Shown piece by piece: positions 35,230-44,048 of a stretch of DNA of 64,000 nucleotides. The notes beneath the pieces are model-generated. The model was not told the DNA's origin. It did not search any database and worked only from the letters and a program-made list of their open reading frames with translations. The stretch is taken from the NCBI RefSeq assembly GCF_001263205.1, contig NZ_CP012333.1, positions 7,586,001 to 7,650,000 of the forward strand. Direction: 5' to 3'. This DNA comes from Labilithrix luteola. Lineage in GTDB: Bacteria > Myxococcota_A > Polyangia > Polyangiales > Polyangiaceae. The position numbers and the translations under genes were made by a program. How positions within the stretch are numbered: the stretch's first letter is position 1; every line of letters starts with the position of its first letter.

Positions 35230-35849
35230 CGGGCTTCCCCTTCGCTATGCACGGCGGTGGCCTGGGTCATGAAAATCTCACGGGCCCTACGGAGGCGAGA
35301 GGCCACGGTTCCTTGGGGCACGCCCAGCATCTCGGCGATGTCGATCATCGTCACGCGTTCGAGCTCGAAGAGGACGAACACGACCCGGAAGTCTTCGGGC
35401 ATGGCGTCGAGGATGGCTTGGAGGCGCTCGCGTGCTTGGGATTCGGCGGCGCTCTGTTCGGGGGTCGCGCGCTGATCGACCTCGGCACCGACGCGGATTT
35501 CGTCGACGACCTCGCGGCGGCGCTGCACGGAGCGACGAGCGTGGGCGGAGGCGAAGACGCAGGTGCGGAAGAGGTAGCCTCGCTCGCGCCCGGGTTCGAT
35601 GGAGTCGATGTTCTTCGACGCGGCCAGGAACACTTCCTGGACCACATCGTCGACGTCCGCCTCACGAACGCCGAGCCGCCGGGCGCAACGCCAGACGAAC
35701 TCGTGATTGTCCCTCACGAAGCGTTCGACGAGCTCGCGGCGTTCGCTGACGTCGCGGAGGTCCGTCGCGGCGTCAGGCGTGCTCGCCTCCGCTCGCGTGG
35801 TCACGCGCAGCGGGCCGGGCAGTGCGCTTGCCAAGCTGTGTCCGGACAT
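35226..35849 (-). CDS. ECF-family RNA polymerase sigma factor
   Basis: 207 residues. Region 2 is RRLGVREADVDDVVQEVFLA, region 4 is MPEDFRVVFVLFELERVTMI and DIAEMLGVPQGTVASRLRRA: a typical RpoE-like factor of myxobacteria. An N-terminal extension of about 40 residues precedes region 2; a later start is possible. It is translationally coupled to a single-pass membrane protein that may control its activity. Confidence 0.88.
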   Translation of the reverse strand: MSGHSLASALPGPLRVTTRAEASTPDAATDLRDVSERRELVERFVRDNHEFVWRCARRLGVREADVDDVVQEVFLAASKNIDSIEPGRERGYLFRTCVFASAHARRSVQRRREVVDEIRVGAEVDQRATPEQSAAESQARERLQAILDAMPEDFRVVFVLFELERVTMIDIAEMLGVPQGTVASRLRRAREIFMTQATAVHSEGEAR

Positions 35850-35945
35850 CGTTCCGAAAGAATCCCGGCTGGCGGCGAAGTGATCGCCACCTCGGTCGAT
35901 TTTTCGTATCGGACGGTGCGCATGTGGGGCCCGGTAGCCTCGAGG

Positions 35946-37043
35946 CTAGTGAAAGCGGCCGCTTAGGCAAGCACCCGCGCCGGCCTCGAACAGCACGGCA
36001 GGAGGGCGGTAGACGGTGCGAAGCGGCTCGTCGACCTCGAACCTCGGCCGTTGGAAGGGCACAAGGAGGCTTCCCTCGAGCTCGAGGGACAGCCAGGGAG
36101 TGAGTGCGAAGCTCCCGCGGAGGGTAGCGGTGGCCGCCGACCAGAATGCGCTCGAGGAGCTGGCGCGCCGGAGCTCGGGCGTGTCGCCGGTGAGACTTCC
36201 GAGGTCGATGCCCGCGCACGGCGACAGGCCGAACCGGCCATCGGTGAAGCGTGCGCATCCCTCGACGCGCGCCGTGCGAAGGCGAAACGTCACGTCGCCG
36301 GTGCGCGCGGGGTGCTCGGAGAAGTCGACCCATCCCCACGAGAGACGCGCCGCAATGCCCGCGCCGCCTCGCGCGGGCGTGCGTGTCAGATCGACGAAGG
36401 CGCGTCCGCCCCAGGCGGCCCCTGGCGCATTCAGGTACGTGGCGCGAAAACCCGAACCGAGCGTCCAGTGCGCGCTCGGCCGATGCGCGATCGATGGACG
36501 TGGTGGAGCTTGCGGAGCGGGCGGCGAGGAAGACGGTTCGACGGGTGAAGTGGGGAGCTCCGGCTCCGGCGATGGTGGCGACACGCTCGGTGACGGAGGA
36601 GCGGAGGGCGCGGGCTCGGCGCCGGACGGAGCGAGCGCGATGGCCATGAACACCGCGAGCGACGTGCTCACGGCCTTGCACGTCGATGCGCGTATCTCGC
36701 GTTCGTTCGGCTCTCGACCTGCACCGCGCACCGTGAGCGTGCCGACGAAGACACCGCGTGCATCGCGCACGATGCGGACGTCGAACTGGCGCGTGTCGCC
36801 GCCGGCGGCCCATCCCGGGGAGACGCGCGCGCGAACCTGCTCTTCGAACTCGGCGCGTGAAGGACACGCGGCGGGGGCTTCGTAGTGGAGCTTGTCGCTC
36901 GGCTCTCCGTCGTCGGCGTGGGCGACGCCAGCGAATCCGACGGCGAGTGCGGATGAGCAGCCGAACATGAGGGCGGCAAGTCGACGTAGGCGGCTTCGGC
37001 GGGCGCGTTCTCTCGAGGAGATGCTCGACGGAATCCGCGCCAT
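35946..37043 (-). CDS. Secreted/outer-membrane beta-barrel-like protein
   Basis: 365 residues. A basic n-region and hydrophobic stretch ending VGFAGVAHA-DD form a signal peptide with a likely cleavage near residue 43. Residues 45-160 form a small domain with two Cys; then comes a Pro/Ser/Glu linker (about 168-210) and a C-terminal region of alternating hydrophobic residues with aromatic ends (ATLRGSFALTPWLSLELEGS), ending in Phe-His. This is a common myxobacterial architecture: periplasmic domain plus possible barrel. The role is unknown. Confidence 0.6.
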   Translation of the reverse strand: MARIPSSISSRERARRSRLRRLAALMFGCSSALAVGFAGVAHADDGEPSDKLHYEAPAACPSRAEFEEQVRARVSPGWAAGGDTRQFDVRIVRDARGVFVGTLTVRGAGREPNEREIRASTCKAVSTSLAVFMAIALAPSGAEPAPSAPPSPSVSPPSPEPELPTSPVEPSSSPPAPQAPPRPSIAHRPSAHWTLGSGFRATYLNAPGAAWGGRAFVDLTRTPARGGAGIAARLSWGWVDFSEHPARTGDVTFRLRTARVEGCARFTDGRFGLSPCAGIDLGSLTGDTPELRRASSSSAFWSAATATLRGSFALTPWLSLELEGSLLVPFQRPRFEVDEPLRTVYRPPAVLFEAGAGACLSGRFH

Positions 37044-37251
37044 GGTCGACCTGGACACTAGAGCACCGAACAGTTTGCGGACCGAGTCTTTCCGCCTAGT
37101 TCCGAGCCGCGCGAGGAGCGACGACGAGGGATACTGGGGTATCTCGAGGAGGAGCGACGAAGCGCGGCGACGGAAATCGGCGGAAAGACGACGGGAGCAG
37201 GCTGTTCGGTGCTCTTGCGCATGTGGGCTCGAGCAAGGCGCTCGACGTGCG

Positions 37252-39111
37252 TCAGGCGCGTGCGACGAGCGTCCGGAGATCGCGCGCGTCGAAGGGCTTT
37301 TCGACGAGGCCGTTCGGAACGCGCAGGAGGAAGGCACGCACGTTCTCGTCGAAGCTGCCGCCGGTGAGGAAGACGAAACGGCGTGCGAGCTCGGGGCGCT
37401 GCTCGATGGCGCGCGTGTAGACCTCGACGCCCGTCATCTCGGGCATCATCAGGTCGCAGAGCACGATGTCCCATTCGCGCTCGGCGAGGAGCGGAAGGGC
37501 TTCGCGGCCACGGGCGACCGCGACCACCTCGTGCTCGCGGCCGAGGATGCGAAGGAGCGTGTGGCCGACTTCGACTTCGTCGTCGACGATGAGAACGCGC
37601 TTGCGACGCGCGGGCGGAGACGAAGGACGCGGGACGCGGGCATCGGCGCTCGAGGCGCCGCCCCCTCCCGGCGGTAGCAGCACGCGGAACGTGGTTCCTC
37701 CACCGACTTCGCTCTCGACCTCGATCGTTCCCCCGAAACCGGTGACGATCTTGTGCGAGATCGAGAGTCCGAGGCCGGTGCCGCTGCCGACCGCTTTCGT
37801 CGTGAAGAACGCGTCGAAGATGCGCGGCAAGTCCTTGGGCGCGATACCCGAGCCGGTGTCCTGCACGGCGGCGAACGCGCGTCCGTCGGGCAGGGTGCCG
37901 GTCATCAGGCGAATGCGATTGTCGTCGGCGCGTCCTGCGGGGATGGCCTGCGCGGCGTTCTGAATCAGGTTGAGGAAGACCTGGAGCAGGCGCGCTTCGT
38001 TCGCGTCGACGAGGGGAACCTCGCCGTAGTTCTTTTCGAGAACCGCGCGATGCCGGATCTCGTGGCGAACCATGTGGACGGCGGCGTCGAGAATGCGCGC
38101 CAGCGAGACCTGCGCGACCTCTTCTTCGTCGACACGCGAGAAGGCTTTGAGGTCTTTGACGATCTGCCGGACGCGCTCGGCGCCGTCGCGCGCGGCCTTG
38201 AGCGCCTTGTCGATTTCGAGGCGCGGCTCCTCGGGAAGGGCATCGGCGAGGGCCTCCGTCTCCTCCATCACGAAGTCGATGTTGCCGGCGATGAAGGCGA
38301 GGGGATTGTTGATCTCGTGGGCCACGCCCGCCGCGAGACTGCCCATCGTGGCAAGCCGATCGCTCAGCTGGAGCTGCGCCTGCGCCTTCTTCAGATCACG
38401 ATCGTCGCGTGCGACGAGCACCAAGCCGACCGCTTCGCCATCGTCGCCGACACGCTGGGGCGAGGCGTTGACCGTGAGCGAGAGCGGATCGCCGGAGGCC
38501 GTTCGGAAGACGAGCGTTCGGCCTCGGACGGCGCCGTGCATCGCTTCGTCGGCCAGGCGCGTGGCGACCATCTGCTCGGAGGCGACGAGGAGCGAGCCGA
38601 GTCGCGCACCGACGACGGCCGAGCGATCGAGGCCGAGCATTCGGCAGAAGGCGCTGTTCGGGCGCTGGACGACGCTGCGGTAGTCGAGGAGCAAAACCCC
38701 GTCGACCATCGACTCGATCGTGGCTTCGAGGACCTCGCGTTGCTTGTGGAGCTCGGCGGCGGCATCGCCGAGCTCGGCGGCCATGTTATTGAAGAGGAAG
38801 GCGAGGACGTCGAGCGGATCGCCGCGTTCACTCCGCGGCACGCGCGCGGTGAAGTTGCCCGACGCGAGCTGGACGAACGCCTCGCTCAGCTGCGAGACGC
38901 CATGCTCCAGAGCCGCGCGGGACGCATCGCGCTCGTCGAGCAAGCGGCCGAGCTCTTCGGCGATCTGGTTGACGAACATCGCCAGCAGATCGGCCGTATC
39001 GCGCTTGTGATTCCGCGGGAGCCTGACCGTGAAGTCGGCGCGCGAAAGGCGGAGAAACGCCTCGATGAGCTCTTCGGTGATCTCCTTCGGAGGAATCGTC
39101 GCCTGGCTCAT
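37252..39111 (-). CDS. Cytoplasmic hybrid sensor histidine kinase
   Basis: 619 residues without transmembrane helices. HAMP-like helices span about 15-125, a PAS domain 128-240 and a HisKA domain with phospho-His265 (SLAAGVAHEINNP). The ATPase has Asn385 (NLIQNAAQAI), DTGSGI and GSGTGLGLS. The C-terminal receiver has the acidic pair VDDE and phospho-Asp553 (LCDLMMPEMTG), with Lys in LVEKPF. It is the last gene of a five-gene signalling operon, 52 nt after the STAS-like paralogue, and probably works with the response regulator encoded upstream. Confidence 0.88.
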   Translation of the reverse strand: MSQATIPPKEITEELIEAFLRLSRADFTVRLPRNHKRDTADLLAMFVNQIAEELGRLLDERDASRAALEHGVSQLSEAFVQLASGNFTARVPRSERGDPLDVLAFLFNNMAAELGDAAAELHKQREVLEATIESMVDGVLLLDYRSVVQRPNSAFCRMLGLDRSAVVGARLGSLLVASEQMVATRLADEAMHGAVRGRTLVFRTASGDPLSLTVNASPQRVGDDGEAVGLVLVARDDRDLKKAQAQLQLSDRLATMGSLAAGVAHEINNPLAFIAGNIDFVMEETEALADALPEEPRLEIDKALKAARDGAERVRQIVKDLKAFSRVDEEEVAQVSLARILDAAVHMVRHEIRHRAVLEKNYGEVPLVDANEARLLQVFLNLIQNAAQAIPAGRADDNRIRLMTGTLPDGRAFAAVQDTGSGIAPKDLPRIFDAFFTTKAVGSGTGLGLSISHKIVTGFGGTIEVESEVGGGTTFRVLLPPGGGGASSADARVPRPSSPPARRKRVLIVDDEVEVGHTLLRILGREHEVVAVARGREALPLLAEREWDIVLCDLMMPEMTGVEVYTRAIEQRPELARRFVFLTGGSFDENVRAFLLRVPNGLVEKPFDARDLRTLVARA

Positions 39112-39163
39112 TCGAAACTCACACGCGCTTCTTGGACGCGAGAAATGCCCGCGAGCGGGGATT

Positions 39164-39592
39164 CTACACTTTGCCGCCGCGCGTGCGGTTCATCTCTTCG
39201 ATCCACGGCATCGCTTCGGCGAGCGAACGGAACACGTTGGTCTCGATGCCCGGCTTGGCGAGGCCCGTGAACACGGACGCGCTCGCCATCGCGAAGAACG
39301 ACTCGCCCACGAGCGCGTAGCAATTGGTGGGAACGCCGCGGGTTTCGTTCGCGTAGACGCTGCGTGCGCCGCTGTCCTGGACCACGATGGGGTCCATCCA
39401 CACGATGACCGAGCCGCGCCGCCCCGTCTCCGTCCAGTGCTTCTTCTGGAAGGCCAAGCTCTCCCGCGCGGTCTGCTCGTTGTCCGTCGAGTCGACGTTG
39501 GGAACGATGACGAGGATGTCCTCGCGCATTTCGTAGAAGTCGGCGTTGCTGGTCGAGCCGAGCTTGCGCCACTCGGGGGCCGGAATCGTCAT
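39164..39592 (-). CDS. STAS/SpoIIAA-like protein (paralogue B)
   Basis: 142 residues, no signal. It aligns with its upstream neighbour throughout: ALVGESFFAMASASVFTGLA and NVFRSLAEAMPWIEEM parallel ALVGGSLLSRAMGSFFLGLS and KMFKNLDEARAWASEL. The ending resembles bacterial STAS/SEC14-like proteins, small switch or scaffold domains. Its ATG overlaps the stop of the paralogue by 4 nt (ATGA). A role as a protein-interaction switch between the kinases is inferred. Confidence 0.6.
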   Translation of the reverse strand: MTIPAPEWRKLGSTSNADFYEMREDILVIVPNVDSTDNEQTARESLAFQKKHWTETGRRGSVIVWMDPIVVQDSGARSVYANETRGVPTNCYALVGESFFAMASASVFTGLAKPGIETNVFRSLAEAMPWIEEMNRTRGGKV

Positions 39593-40023
39593 GTCGTTTG
39601 CTCCTGACGGTTGGCCGCGATGAGCTCGCTCGCCCACGCCCTGGCTTCGTCGAGGTTCTTGAACATCTTCACGGGGACCTTCGGCTTGCTGAGGCCGAGA
39701 AAGAACGAGCCCATCGCGCGCGAGAGCAAACTCCCTCCGACGAGGGCCGTGCCGAGCAGCACGTTCGGATCCGGTCGAGTTTGGTACACCCGGCGGGCAT
39801 CCTTGTCTTGCGAGGCGAGGTTGTCGAAGAAGATGACGACGACCCCCGGCTTCGAAGTTCGAAAGTAACCGTTCTGGAAGACGACATTTTCCTCGGCCGT
39901 CGCGCCGTCGTCCTTCGAGCCGGGCAGGGGAACGCCTCCCAGGATGCGTTCTGCAACGGCGAAGTACCGCGTATTCGACGAATCCCCGATGTGCTTCCAC
40001 CCCGCGGTGTTCGGGACATTCAT
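39589..40023 (-). CDS. STAS/SpoIIAA-like protein (paralogue A)
   Basis: 144 residues, a tandem paralogue of the next gene. It opens WKHIGDSSNTRYFAVAERIL, has a central IFFDNLASQDKDARRVYQTR and the STAS/SEC14-like ending with GLSKPKVPVKMF. It lies between a response regulator and a second copy, with 4-nt overlaps on both sides, so the three proteins are made in step. No catalytic motif is seen. Confidence 0.6.
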   Translation of the reverse strand: MNVPNTAGWKHIGDSSNTRYFAVAERILGGVPLPGSKDDGATAEENVVFQNGYFRTSKPGVVVIFFDNLASQDKDARRVYQTRPDPNVLLGTALVGGSLLSRAMGSFFLGLSKPKVPVKMFKNLDEARAWASELIAANRQEQTT

Positions 40024-40643
40024 GGCCCGCTCCTTCTCGTGACGTGCTCGCGCGGTCCGAACGTCGCCTCGACGTCGAACAGGTCGCGCAGCGGCTCCTC
40101 CATCAGGGAGGAGAGAATCTTGGTGATGCGCTCGGTGTCGAGGACGTACGCGCCCTCGTCGCGTTCCACCGTCCAGATGCCCGGGTGCTCGCGCTCGAGC
40201 GCCGAAACGAGCGCCTTGTGCGCGGCGACGGCGTGAGAAGCGCGGCTCGCGCGACGGAGCTCGTCGAGTCGTTCGAGGGCCGTGCGCAGCGTCTCTCGGA
40301 GCTCCTCTTTCTGCCACGGCTTGACGAGGTAGCGATGGACCTCACCGAGGTTGATGGCGGTCATCGCCGATTCGAGCGAGGCGTCGCCCGTGAGGAGGAT
40401 GCGCACGACGTCAGGGCATTGCGCGCGGATCTTCGAGACGAGCGAGAGGCCGTTCATCTCGGGCATGTCGATGTCGGCGATGACGAGATCGACCCCGCCC
40501 TGCAGCACGATGCCGAGCGCCTCGAGCGGGCTCGTGGTGCCGACGAACTTGAACTTCTCGTGGCGCAGCGTGCGGCGCAGGCTTTCGACGACCTCGGGCT
40601 CGTCGTCGACGACCAGGATGGTGTGTTTCGCGTCGGTGCTCAT
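40020..40643 (-). CDS. Response regulator with C-terminal unknown domain
   Basis: 207 residues. The receiver domain (5-125) has the acidic pocket VVDDEPEV, phospho-Asp in IADIDMPEMNG, Thr in LLTGDAS and Lys in YLVKPW. The C-terminal 80 residues are helical and charged (SLMEEPLRDLFDVEATFGP) and hold no recognisable DNA-binding or GGDEF domain. The start overlaps the kinase stop by ATGA, and the stop overlaps the next start likewise. The YLVKPWQKEEL helix is typical of RpfG/HupR-like receivers. Confidence 0.85.
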   Translation of the reverse strand: MSTDAKHTILVVDDEPEVVESLRRTLRHEKFKFVGTTSPLEALGIVLQGGVDLVIADIDMPEMNGLSLVSKIRAQCPDVVRILLTGDASLESAMTAINLGEVHRYLVKPWQKEELRETLRTALERLDELRRASRASHAVAAHKALVSALEREHPGIWTVERDEGAYVLDTERITKILSSLMEEPLRDLFDVEATFGPREHVTRRSGP

Positions 40644-41965
40644 CGCGGCAAGAACCTCGCGAAACCATCGCGCGCGAGCACACGTTCGACGCGTCGCAAA
40701 TCGAAGAGCATTTCCTCGGCGGACTGGTAGCGCTCCGCGGGACGCTTGGCGAGGGCACGGAGGACGACGCCCTCGAGCGCGGCAGGCAGCGGGCCGTGTG
40801 GGCTCGTCATCGGCGGAGGATCGTCGTGGACGTGCTTCGCGAGGATGGCGACGAGGGAGCCGCCGGCGAAGGGGACCTTGCCCGTGAGCATGCGGTACAT
40901 CACGCAGCCGAGCGCATAGATGTCCGTGCGCGCATCGACCGGCTCGCCGAGCCCTTGCTCGGGAGACATGTACGCGGCGGTGCCGACGACGCGCGAGGCG
41001 ACGCCCTCGAGATCCTCGGCGTCCTTGTCGACGATCTTCGCCACGCCGAAGTCGCAGATCTTCGGCTGATCGCCGTCGCACACGAAGATGTTCGCCGGGG
41101 TGAGGTCGCGATGGACGACGCCCTGCGCGCTCGCGGCTTGGAGCGCCTCGGCGATGTGGACGGCGAGCGTGACGACGCGCGCGTGAGGCAGTGGCCCTTC
41201 GCGATCGAGCACGGTGGAGAGCGTGGGGCTATCGACGAGCTCCATGACGAGGTAGGCGCGCCCGTCGGGCATGGTGCCAAAATCGGTCACGTCGACGATG
41301 CCGGGATGACGCGCGCGGCACGCGGCGCGGGCCTCGATCACGAACTGCGACGTGAGCATCGGGTTGTCGCTCGCCAACGGGTGAAGGACCTTCACGGCGA
41401 CGGGCTTGTCGAGGACCACGTGCTTGGCGAGGTAGACGACCCCCATGCCTCCGCGACCGAGCTCGCGATCGAGGCGGTACTTGCCGAAGTCGGCATCGGG
41501 GACGGCGACAGAATCGACCGGGGCCGGGGAGAACGTACCGGCGATCGTCGCGACGCGATGGACCTCGGCGGCGAGTCCGTGGTCGACCACACGCACGGCG
41601 ACGAGCAGCTCGACGATAGGAGGCGCCGAGCCGGAATCGGGGCGCCGGAGGGAGACGCGCAGACGCCCGAGTTGGGAGGTCGAGGCACCGGGCGTGAGCT
41701 CGGCGAGGATCGCGAGGCGAGCAACGACGGCGTCACCGAGCGAGGCGGTGAGTCGCGTGCGCTCGCGATAGCCCTCGCCATCGTCGACGTGGACGACGTG
41801 GCCGGACGTACTCGGCTCGAGCGCGACGGCCCGCGGCTTCCCGCGGGTGACGAGGTGGATCAGCAGGTCCGCGGCCTCCACGGCGGTAAGCCGTGACGAC
41901 GGCCCCGTCTCCCGGACCCCCGAATCGCCGCTCGTATCCACGTCTATCATTGGGAAACGGACCAT
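40640..41965 (-). CDS. Ser/Thr protein kinase with GspE-N-like sensor domain
   Basis: 441 residues. Residues 25-140 (AADLLIHLVTRGKPRAVALE, then RLRVSLRRPD) resemble the N-terminal half of type II secretion/pilus ATPases (GspE/PilB), without the ATPase. A Hanks kinase follows: LGRGGMGVVYLA (P-loop, 169-180), Lys192 in VAVKVL, His285-Arg-Asp in VVHRDLTPAN, CDFG (Asp305) and YMSPEQG. All catalytic residues are present. There is no transmembrane helix, so it is cytoplasmic. It is the first gene of an operon joined by 4-nt overlaps to a response regulator. ATG 41950 is an alternative start. Confidence 0.88.
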   Translation of the reverse strand: MVRFPMIDVDTSGDSGVRETGPSSRLTAVEAADLLIHLVTRGKPRAVALEPSTSGHVVHVDDGEGYRERTRLTASLGDAVVARLAILAELTPGASTSQLGRLRVSLRRPDSGSAPPIVELLVAVRVVDHGLAAEVHRVATIAGTFSPAPVDSVAVPDADFGKYRLDRELGRGGMGVVYLAKHVVLDKPVAVKVLHPLASDNPMLTSQFVIEARAACRARHPGIVDVTDFGTMPDGRAYLVMELVDSPTLSTVLDREGPLPHARVVTLAVHIAEALQAASAQGVVHRDLTPANIFVCDGDQPKICDFGVAKIVDKDAEDLEGVASRVVGTAAYMSPEQGLGEPVDARTDIYALGCVMYRMLTGKVPFAGGSLVAILAKHVHDDPPPMTSPHGPLPAALEGVVLRALAKRPAERYQSAEEMLFDLRRVERVLARDGFARFLPR

Positions 41966-42013
41966 CGGACCATGGAGGCGCGCCGGCGTCCATGCGGCCG
42001 TGACCGAAGCCGT

Positions 42014-43042
42014 TCAGCCTCGGCGTTTTCCGCGCAACCGCTTCCGAGTCCGCCCCGTCTGTCCCGTCTGTCCCGTCTGTCCCGTCTGCCTCGTCTCGCT
42101 CGCACCGAGCCGTTTCGACCACGTGGGCTTGGAGGCGCGCACGATGTCGAGAAACGCGCGAAGCGTCGCCGATGGATCGCGGTGCGAAGGGTAGTAGAAC
42201 GCCAGGCCCGGGTACGGCGGCGTCCAATCCTCGAGCACCCGAATCAAACGGCCCTCGTGGACGAGCTCGCCCACGGACTCCTCGGTCACGAAGGCGAGTC
42301 CCCTTCCCGCGAGCGCGGCCTCCACCATCGACTCCGTCCCGTCGACCGTCAGCCGGCCGGTGACGTCCACGATGACCTCCTCCCCACGCCGCTCGAATTC
42401 CCACCGGAACGGAGCTCCGCTCGGCAGTCGTCCTCGAATGCACTCGTGCGCCAGCAGCTCCGATGGCGCCCGCGGCACCGGATGCGTCTCGAAGTAGCGC
42501 GGCGACCCCACGACGGCGAAGCGAAGCGCTGGTCCGAACGGAACGGCGACCATGTCGCGCGGTACGAACTCGGCGAGCCGCATGCCTGCGTCGAAGCCCT
42601 CGGCCACGATATCGACGAGTCGCCCTTCACTCACGATGTCGACCTGAACGTCGGGGTAGCGCTCGAGAAAGACGAGCACGATGGGCCCCAGGAAACGTCG
42701 CACGGCTCCCTCCGACGTGTTGATGCGGAGCGTCCCTCGAGGCGTGTCGGCGAGCGCATGCACGTCGTCCATCGCGTCGGCGATCTCGCGAAGCGCCGGC
42801 CGTACCCGCGCCAGGAATCGCTCCCCCACTTCGGACAAACGCACGCTGCGTGTGGTGCGATGGAGCAAGCGCACCCCCATCCGCTGCTCGAGCGCCGCGA
42901 CGGCATGACTGAGCGCCGACGGCGACATCCCGAGCTCGACGGCGGCCAGGCGGAAGTTGCCGTGCGTGGCGATGGCCGCGATGGCGTTGAGCTCCAGCAG
43001 GCGCGCGGGCGTGCGCGATTGTACGAAATTCTTCACCATCAC
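42014..43042 (-). CDS. LysR-family regulator with QTG-repeat tail
   Basis: 342 residues. The helix-turn-helix is THGNFRLAAVELGMSPSALS and HAVAALEQRMGVRLLHRTTR; the effector domain follows. After the normal end at about residue 315 there is a tail with four Gln-Thr-Gly-type units and a basic end (RTRKRLRGKRRG), encoded by a 9-bp tandem repeat. It is divergent from an SDR gene with a clear dyad between them. The kinase operon starts 48 nt downstream on the same strand. Confidence 0.88.
   Translation of the reverse strand: MMVKNFVQSRTPARLLELNAIAAIATHGNFRLAAVELGMSPSALSHAVAALEQRMGVRLLHRTTRSVRLSEVGERFLARVRPALREIADAMDDVHALADTPRGTLRINTSEGAVRRFLGPIVLVFLERYPDVQVDIVSEGRLVDIVAEGFDAGMRLAEFVPRDMVAVPFGPALRFAVVGSPRYFETHPVPRAPSELLAHECIRGRLPSGAPFRWEFERRGEEVIVDVTGRLTVDGTESMVEAALAGRGLAFVTEESVGELVHEGRLIRVLEDWTPPYPGLAFYYPSHRDPSATLRAFLDIVRASKPTWSKRLGASETRQTGQTGQTGQTGRTRKRLRGKRRG
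42054..42089. repeat. Four-unit 9-bp tandem repeat in LysR 3' end
   Basis: CCCGTCTGT is repeated from 42054 in four contiguous units, the last ending C. On the minus strand it encodes repeating Gln-Thr-Gly. Because the unit is a multiple of three, copy-number change would lengthen or shorten the tail without frameshift. Confidence 0.85.
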
Positions 43043-43044
43043 AT

Positions 43045-43068
43045 GCGAGATTAGCGTGATTCTCGCAG
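43045..43068. promoter_or_regulatory. Dyad operator between LysR and SDR genes
   Basis: TGCGAGA (43045-43051) and TCTCGCA (43062-43068) form a perfect inverted repeat with a 10-nt centre in the 52-bp divergent gap. The size and position fit a LysR recognition site. Confidence 0.65.
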
Positions 43069-43094
43069 CGTCGTTGCGTCGCTAGGTTGCCTTC

Positions 43095-43973
43095 ATGAGC
43101 AACCCCAAGACCCTTCTCGTGACCGGTGCCTCTTCGGGGATCGGCAAAGCAACGGCCAGGCTCTTCGCGGAGCACGGCTGGAACGTGGTGGCCACTATGC
43201 GCAAGCCCGAGGCCTCCGAACCGCTCGGCCCTCCCGAACGCGTGTGGACCACGCGCCTCGACGTGCAGGATCGTGACAGCATCGCCGCCGCCGTCTCGGG
43301 TGGCCTCGAGCGCTTCGGATCCATCGATGCCCTCGTCAACAACGCCGGCTACGGCCTTTACGGCCTCTTCGAGACAATCCCGCGCGAGAAGATCCTCGAG
43401 CAGTTCGAGGTGAACGTCTTCGGCGTGATGGAGCTCACGCGGGCGCTTCTCCCGCACTTCCGTCAGAGCGGCGGCGGCACCATCGTCAACGTGAGCTCGG
43501 GCGCCGGCATGTTCACGCTCCCGATGCTCTCGCTGTATTGCGCGAGCAAGTTCGCGCTCGAGGGCTTCACCGAGGCGCTCGCCTACGAGGCCGCCTCGCA
43601 GAACGTCGCCGTGAAGCTCGTCATCCCGCACGGCGGAGTCTCGAGCACGCGGTTCGGCGAGCGCTCGGCGCAGGAGGCGCAGGAGCAGGTCGGCGAGCAG
43701 GACTCCTCGAACGAGGCCATCCAACGGGACTATGCCGCGTTCGTCGACGCGACGAACGCCAGCTTTGCCGCGATGCGTTCGGAGATCTCGATGAGCTCGC
43801 TCGACGTCGCGCGCGTCATTTTCGAGGCGGTGACGGACGGCAAGGATCAGCTTCGCTACCTCGTCGGCGGCGACGAGCGCGGATTCGTCAAGGCGCGTCG
43901 CGAGTTTACCGAGCGGGATTACGTCGCCTTCATGCGTTCGAGATTCCCGACGCCGAAGCGCGAGCGCAGTTGA
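43095..43973 (+). CDS. Short-chain dehydrogenase/reductase
   Basis: 292 residues of the SDR family: LLVTGASSGIGKATARLFAE (NADP-binding), ALVNNAGYGLYGLFE, and catalytic Ser (VNVSSGAGMF) and Tyr-Lys (LYCASKFALEGF). The extended C-terminus (ERDYVAFMRSRFPTP) is typical of the oxidoreductases that LysR genes often flank. The substrate is unknown. It is the probable target of the divergent LysR regulator. Confidence 0.88.
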   Translation: MSNPKTLLVTGASSGIGKATARLFAEHGWNVVATMRKPEASEPLGPPERVWTTRLDVQDRDSIAAAVSGGLERFGSIDALVNNAGYGLYGLFETIPREKILEQFEVNVFGVMELTRALLPHFRQSGGGTIVNVSSGAGMFTLPMLSLYCASKFALEGFTEALAYEAASQNVAVKLVIPHGGVSSTRFGERSAQEAQEQVGEQDSSNEAIQRDYAAFVDATNASFAAMRSEISMSSLDVARVIFEAVTDGKDQLRYLVGGDERGFVKARREFTERDYVAFMRSRFPTPKRERS

Positions 43974-44048
43974 GCTCCGACGCGCTGCAGCTGCGCTTTG
44001 TTCTTCGCGTTGCCGGCGTTCCCGGCATCGTGGTAGCCGTCTCGCGAC

